Origin: Rhodospirillaceae bacterium
GTDB taxonomy: Bacteria; Pseudomonadota; Alphaproteobacteria; GCA-2731375
Assembly: GCA_018660265.1 (NCBI GenBank)
Contig: JABJKS010000056.1
Span: 1 to 49,199 of the forward strand
DNA: 49,199 nucleotides
Reading direction: 5' to 3'
The position numbers and the translations under genes were made by a program. This document shows, piece by piece, positions 45,946 to 49,199 of the stretch (its first letter is position 1; every line of letters begins with the position of its first letter). The notes under the pieces were generated by a model. The model saw only the letters and a list, made by a program, of their open reading frames with translations. It searched no databases and was not told the DNA's origin.

Positions 45946-46929
45946 ATGGATATAAATTATTGTTTTAGGCATGCGGTCCCACATTTAGTACCACATCATG
46001 ATCGTAAAAATGTGGTTGACGCCGGCCTTGGAAGCCCTTCCTGGCCAAGGGTAGAGGCGGAGTTTGTCGACAGTGACCAGCGGGACTACTGGGTGCCGTG
46101 CCCACATTGTGACGAAGCCCAGACCATGCGCTGGGGATCAGTGCAGTGGCAGCCAGACCGACCGGAGACGGCGGTCTATGTTTGTGAACATTGTGGCGTC
46201 GTATGGAGTGATGCCGACCGCCTCAAATCATTGAAGCGGGGAGAATGGAAGGCCAGTGCGGAGTTCAACGGCATCGCTGGCTTCCGCCTATCTGGGCTGA
46301 ATAGCCCGTGGATACCCTTAACCGAGGCAGTGCGGGATTTCCTGGAAGCGAAGAAGCTGCCAGAGACCTTACGGGTCTGGGTCAATACGTATCTGGGGGA
46401 GACCTGGGAAGAGACCGGAGAGGGCGTTGCCGATGAGGGCATTGCCGACCGGCGCGAAGAGTACGAAGGTTGCCCCGAAGGGGTGGTCTTAATCACCGCT
46501 GGCGTGGACGTCCAGGACGACCGCATTGAATGTGAAATCGTCGGCTGGGGACGGGACGAAGAAAGCTGGTCATTAGGTTACCAAACGATTTATGGGGACC
46601 CTTCTGGACCGGCTGTATGGGGCGACCTGGAGGCATATCTTAATACGCCTTGGCACCACCACCCCCGTGGTGTCGAATTACCCGTCAGATCGGCTTGTAT
46701 CGACACTGGGGGGCATCACACCAACGCAGTGTACTCATTCGTGAGACCCCGTGAGGGACGTCGGGTTTTCGCGACCAAAGGTGTCGGCGGCGAGGGCCGA
46801 GCATTAGTCGGACGACCAAGCAAAAACAACGTTGGAAAAGTGCGGCTTTTCCCCGTCGGCGTCGACACAGCCAAAGAACTAATCTACGCCCGTTTGAAGA
46901 TCGGGGACGCTAACAGTCAACGCCAGTAG
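45946..46929 (+). pseudogene. Phage terminase large subunit (GpA family), truncated at both ends
   Basis: DNA-packaging motor remnant. Homology starts at about position 46051: VEAEFVDSDQRDYWVPCPHC, with a CPHC/CEHC zinc knuckle and RLSGLNSPWIPLTE. The nuclease part has TAGVDVQDDRIECEIVGWGR, ACIDTGGHHTNAVYSF and VDTAKELIYARLKI. The N-terminal ATPase (Walker A/B) is missing, and the frame stops shortly after the nuclease core where full proteins go on. The first 35 codons look like joined non-homologous DNA. Not expected to function. Confidence 0.85.
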
Positions 46930-46931
46930 GA

Positions 46932-46971
46932 AAAGAGCAGAGAGGTCGTCGTTTCTACCCCTCTGCTCTTT
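46932..46971 (-). terminator. Intrinsic terminator between GpA remnant and next gene
   Basis: Stem AAAGAGCAGAG / CTCTGCTCTTT, with GG/CC pairs inside. On the - strand it ends CTTTTCC, 9 nt after the stop of the following - strand gene. It could act on both strands. Confidence 0.7.
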
Positions 46972-46979
46972 GAGATAAT

Positions 46980-47597
46980 TTATATAGCAACGACCATCCT
47001 AGCGGAAACAAGCGTACCCGAGCCATGCGCCTTGATTACAAGTTTTTGAAATTCTTCGGACATTCCTATCCTATCGATTTGCTCTCCGGCCGCTGTGATT
47101 GAAGTAAACTGATAAACGACAGTAAGCCGATCCATATCAGGCCCAAAGGTGGGAACGATAGCCATAACCCCAGACGTATCATCCGATAATTTCTCAATAT
47201 CGGGTAATATTGATATGGCGTCTTGTAATTTTGCTTTCTCTACCTTGTAAATACGATGCATGGTAACCGGATGGTCATCCCATGAAATATCACCGTACAC
47301 AGTGCGAGCCACTAATGGTCCAACCATTGTACCGGCCGGATCAAGCTCTCTCTCCTGAAGAAGTTTTTGAAAGTCTGGATCTTTTTGATAGCTTTCAAAC
47401 ACGCGGGCAGTTGTCGCAAAATCTGGATACGCCGATAGAACAACAATTGATCCAGCACCATCGCCAGCCGCAATTTTGTTAACCCTTACCTTGGCACCAT
47501 GCCTTGCCATAATATCGGCTGCATCTCTTGCCCTCTGAAGGGCAACTGCAGTCTTGCCAATTGTTGGTTGAATTATTCTTGCTGATATTACCGTCAT
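46980..47597 (-). CDS. Hypothetical protein with two similar alpha/beta repeats
   Basis: 205 residues, no signal peptide. Two halves look alike. Half 1 (about 15-103) has AYPDFATTARVFESYQKDPD followed by FQKLLQERE. Half 2 (about 108-205) has VVYQFTSITAAGEQIDRIGM followed by SEEFQKLVIKA. Both halves end with VARTV/VSARM strands. This pattern suggests a fused pair of dimeric alpha/beta-barrel (antibiotic-monooxygenase-like) domains; function unknown. AGAGAG lies 7 nt before ATG. A palindrome sits in its promoter. Confidence 0.7.
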   Translation of the reverse strand: MTVISARIIQPTIGKTAVALQRARDAADIMARHGAKVRVNKIAAGDGAGSIVVLSAYPDFATTARVFESYQKDPDFQKLLQERELDPAGTMVGPLVARTVYGDISWDDHPVTMHRIYKVEKAKLQDAISILPDIEKLSDDTSGVMAIVPTFGPDMDRLTVVYQFTSITAAGEQIDRIGMSEEFQKLVIKAHGSGTLVSARMVVAI

Positions 47598-47627
47598 AAA
47601 AATTCTCTCTAATATTGCAGACTATAT

Positions 47628-47640
47628 TTCACTTAGTGAA
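47628..47640. promoter_or_regulatory. Palindromic operator candidate upstream of the 205-residue protein gene
   Basis: TTCACT-T-AGTGAA is a perfect 13-bp palindrome 31 bp before the ATG at 47597. On the - strand a TATAGT -10-like box (47626-47621) abuts it, so a bound repressor would cover the promoter spacer. No regulator gene lies next to it. Confidence 0.5.
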
Positions 47641-47689
47641 CCACAAAGAATTTGACACGTCATTAGGGAAACCTCGTTTTTCGATGCTC

Positions 47690-47730
47690 CTCACCCACAC
47701 CGGCTATTTAAAATATGGCGGTGTGGTGAG
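47690..47730 (-). terminator. Hairpin after the DUF3303-like gene
   Basis: Long imperfect inverted repeat CTCACCcACACCG ... CGGTGTGGTGAG around an AT-rich centre (TATTTAAAATA), 16 nt past the stop of the - strand gene at 47746. There is no strong T-tract beyond the stem on the - strand. Confidence 0.45.
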
Positions 47731-47745
47731 GGCATCCCCCTAGTC

Positions 47746-48036
47746 TTAATCAAAATCACCGGCTTCGGCTCGTGGCGTCAAAAGCCCGCCAATTGTATCG
47801 TCATCCATGATTGCGGTGATCTTAATGTCAATCAGGCCGTTCCAATCTAATGCCCAATCAGCTAGTGCGCCTGCATTGTCGGTCTCGCAGACTGCAAAGC
47901 CACCCGACCCGTCGAGATTGTGATATCTGGAAAGCATTTGAACGCCTTCGGGAGGCATTCCACCAGTTTCCAGAAATTTCTTAATCGTTGGGTTGCGGGC
48001 CTGCGTCGTGTGAGTCCAACCAAGAGTAAAAAGCAT
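47746..48036 (-). CDS. DUF3303-like small protein
   Basis: 96 residues from ATG 48036: MLFTLGWTHTTQARNPTIKK, GVQMLSRYHNLDGSGGFAVC, ALADWALDWNGLIDIKITAI. Resembles the DUF3303 group of small ferredoxin-fold proteins; function unknown. GAGGAA, which is the last codons of the preceding gene, serves as its ribosome-binding site, so the two are coupled. Confidence 0.7.
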   Translation of the reverse strand: MLFTLGWTHTTQARNPTIKKFLETGGMPPEGVQMLSRYHNLDGSGGFAVCETDNAGALADWALDWNGLIDIKITAIMDDDTIGGLLTPRAEAGDFD

Positions 48037-48040
48037 TTTA

Positions 48041-48451
48041 TTATTCCTCATTTTGTCCCCAAAGAGCCCGGATGGTAGTGCGGACAACTTCGGCTGGCAA
48101 GCTATATTGCAGCGGCAGGTCGTTATTACGGACTACGATATCTGCGGCCTCTGACTTATCGAGGTCAGCAAAATTCCAGAAGGCTATTTCGATATCGCTA
48201 TCGCTAGCCGCCTTTTTCAGTTCGGACGGGCGGGGGTTAGGCGCGAAGTAGATATTCGCCCCACCCTCGTTCTTGCTCACGGCCCAATTCGTAGCCAGAG
48301 CAAACCCCTCCTCATTACAGTTCGCAAAAAAGGGCGTCCAATCACCATCAGGGTACTTGGCACCCAGTTCAATCTGGCCGCCGTATTCAGCGGCTATCTC
48401 TGCAAAGTGCAGGTCGAGGTGACGGTATATTTGGTCTGCATCTGGTTTCAT
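48041..48451 (-). CDS. Phage/plasmid primase-type N-terminal domain protein, probably truncated
   Basis: 136 residues. MKPDADQIYRHLDLHFAEIA, FALATNWAVSKNEGGANIYF and APNPRPSE resemble the N-terminal archaeo-eukaryotic primase-like domain of phage and plasmid replication proteins. The usual remainder (second half of the primase core and a helicase) is absent and the frame ends with WGQNEE. It may be a remnant retained as a short ORF. It is followed by the coupled DUF3303-like gene, a non-phage-looking partner, which suggests a rearrangement joint. Confidence 0.5.
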   Translation of the reverse strand: MKPDADQIYRHLDLHFAEIAAEYGGQIELGAKYPDGDWTPFFANCNEEGFALATNWAVSKNEGGANIYFAPNPRPSELKKAASDSDIEIAFWNFADLDKSEAADIVVRNNDLPLQYSLPAEVVRTTIRALWGQNEE

Positions 48452-48463
48452 GTGAAAATCCTG

Positions 48464-48499
48464 GCGGGGACGTGGCCGAAGCCACTAACGACCCCCCGC
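48464..48499 (-). terminator. Two-tier hairpin between small phage-like genes
   Basis: Outer stem GCGGGG/CCCCGC (48464-48469, 48494-48499) encloses an inner GTGGC-CGAA-GCCAC hairpin (48472-48485). It lies 19 nt past the stop of the - strand gene 48519-48935. ATTTT follows on the - strand. Confidence 0.4.
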
Positions 48500-48518
48500 T
48501 GGCCGGGATGAACGTGCG

Positions 48519-48935
48519 CTAGCCGAAGTCGTCCGTGGACTGTTGGGCGTCCGCTGCCGGAGCCGATGCCGTAACTGCCGGGGCAGCCGCGCCATCTTCC
48601 AATTCAGCGGGCCTATCGATCCACTTGACGATTTTCAATTGCGGGATCGAAGTCGTCCCCTTGCCAACTTTGGCATGCTTGCCGCCAGTGAACTCCACCA
48701 CCGGCACCAAGCCATCGTTGTCATTGGCCGCCGCCATATACTGGTCATGCAGGTCAGAGACCCCCATGCAGGCACCGGTGCTATTGGACGACCACACGCG
48801 CACACCGCCCAGAGCGTTCTCAGCAAATACCTTGCATTCAAACGCCCGCTTCCACTCACCCGGCGTCCTAGGACGTGGGGCAGCTTTAGTGATGGACGGG
48901 TCCCATTCAAACTCCGGGATAGTTTCAGGGGCCAT
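48519..48935 (-). CDS. Hypothetical phage-like protein
   Basis: 138 residues from ATG 48935. EWKRAFECKVFAENALGGVR, VWSSNSTGACMGVSDLHDQY and PVVEFTGGKHAKVGKGTTSI are followed by PQLKIVKWIDRPAEL and an Ala/Pro/Asp-rich tail ending DDFG, a tail style seen in single-strand-binding and other replication accessory proteins. I do not recognise the family. An upstream in-frame ATG at 48998 would overlap the topoisomerase coding sequence and is rejected. Confidence 0.55.
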   Translation of the reverse strand: MAPETIPEFEWDPSITKAAPRPRTPGEWKRAFECKVFAENALGGVRVWSSNSTGACMGVSDLHDQYMAAANDNDGLVPVVEFTGGKHAKVGKGTTSIPQLKIVKWIDRPAELEDGAAAPAVTASAPAADAQQSTDDFG

Positions 48936-48948
48936 CGCCGCCCACCCC

Positions 48949-49199
48949 GTGCGTAGGGTAATCCTGGCGACGGATTGTGACCGTGAAGGGCAACTCATCG
49001 GCCAGGAGATCCTTGATTATTTTAGCTATCGTGGTTCGGTGCAGCGGGCATTATTCACGGCCCAGGACCCAAAAACCTTGCGGCAAGCCTTCGCAAAGCT
49101 CAAGCCAAACGCCGAGCTGCGCCCCCTTTATGACGCCGCAGTTGCCCGCCAGCAAGCGGACCAAATCTTCAATCTATCCCTGACCCGCACCGCAACAAA
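48949..49199 (+). CDS. Type IA DNA topoisomerase (TopB-like), fragment running off the window
   Basis: Open frame from GTG 48949 to the window end: VILATDCDREGQLIGQEIL is the TOPRIM acidic motif DxDREGQ of topoisomerase III-type enzymes, followed by ALFTAQDPKTLRQAFAKLKP, LYDAAVARQQADQIFNLSLT and RTAT, which lead into the catalytic core. The N-terminal start of TOPRIM expected before this is absent: upstream DNA belongs to the divergent - strand gene. It is therefore 5'-truncated and incomplete here. Confidence 0.75.
   Translation, partial: MRRVILATDCDREGQLIGQEILDYFSYRGSVQRALFTAQDPKTLRQAFAKLKPNAELRPLYDAAVARQQADQIFNLSLTRTAT

Larger units (their letters stand above)
45920..49199. mobile_element. 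Decayed prophage / mobile island next to tRNA-Ser
   Basis: From the tRNA 3' end onward housekeeping synteny stops. The region holds a terminase GpA fragment, a primase-type N-terminal protein, small unknown proteins and a topoisomerase fragment, in mixed orientation. No integrase and no second copy of the tRNA 3' end were seen within the window, so the far boundary is outside it. Confidence 0.65.

Noticed and set aside
48977-49183. + strand ORF of 68 codons (MTVKGNSSARR...)
   Set aside because: The neighbouring frame from 48949 gives the type IA topoisomerase sequence, so this is a shadow of it.

Overview
The window looks like chromosomal DNA of an alphaproteobacterium, probably Rhodospirillales-like. 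The support is gene content and order: a Caulobacter-type Tad/Cpa pilus cluster, a TIGR02186 protein beside a TauE/SafE permease, coaBC-dut, and the long run rplU-rpmA / obgE-proB-proA-nadD-rsfS-rlmH-gpmI-envC-ctpA-polysaccharide deacetylase-rppH. The genus cannot be named from sequence reading alone.

Region by region. (1) 1-12863: type IVc (Tad) pilus machinery. cpaB, cpaC, cpaD, cpaE, cpaF, tadB and tadC lie on the + strand. A convergent TPR/SPOR lipoprotein on the - strand carries a 147-bp minisatellite. A second + strand pair encodes a stand-alone CpaC N-domain protein and a receiver protein with a degenerate GGDEF domain. Pilin, prepilin peptidase and TadE/F/G genes are not in the window. 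(2) 12886-18834, - strand: a TauE/SafE permease plus TIGR02186 membrane protein, then a tightly packed operon coaBC-dut-rrf2-cysK-moeB that mixes CoA, nucleotide and cysteine/sulfur metabolism. (3) 18902-30948: mixed metabolic genes in both directions: CaiB-type CoA transferase, porin, M20-type amidohydrolase, MscS channel, TIM-barrel amidohydrolase, ACR3 arsenite exporter, NUDIX hydrolase, and an FAD-linked oxidase followed by a molybdopterin S/N-oxide reductase. (4) 30950-44312, - strand: a conserved housekeeping block for ribosome assembly, proline and NAD synthesis, glycolysis and cell-wall hydrolysis. It is headed by the rplU-rpmA operon with a well-formed promoter and four phased 11-bp repeats. 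(5) 44445-45919: a small membrane protein, an LLM-type oxidoreductase and tRNA-Ser(CGA). (6) 45920-49199: a decayed prophage or mobile island at the tRNA 3' end, with a terminase GpA fragment, a primase N-terminal domain, small DUF proteins and a type IA topoisomerase fragment running off the window.

Most notable points: CpaB is internally duplicated (two SAF/RcpC modules). Three genes (cpaB, cpaE, rsfS) have N-terminal coding sequence with no normal start codon; in cpaE and rsfS a good Shine-Dalgarno sits before ATT or ATA. The cysK neighbour is an Rrf2 regulator lacking cluster cysteines. envC begins with four in-frame copies of its own start.
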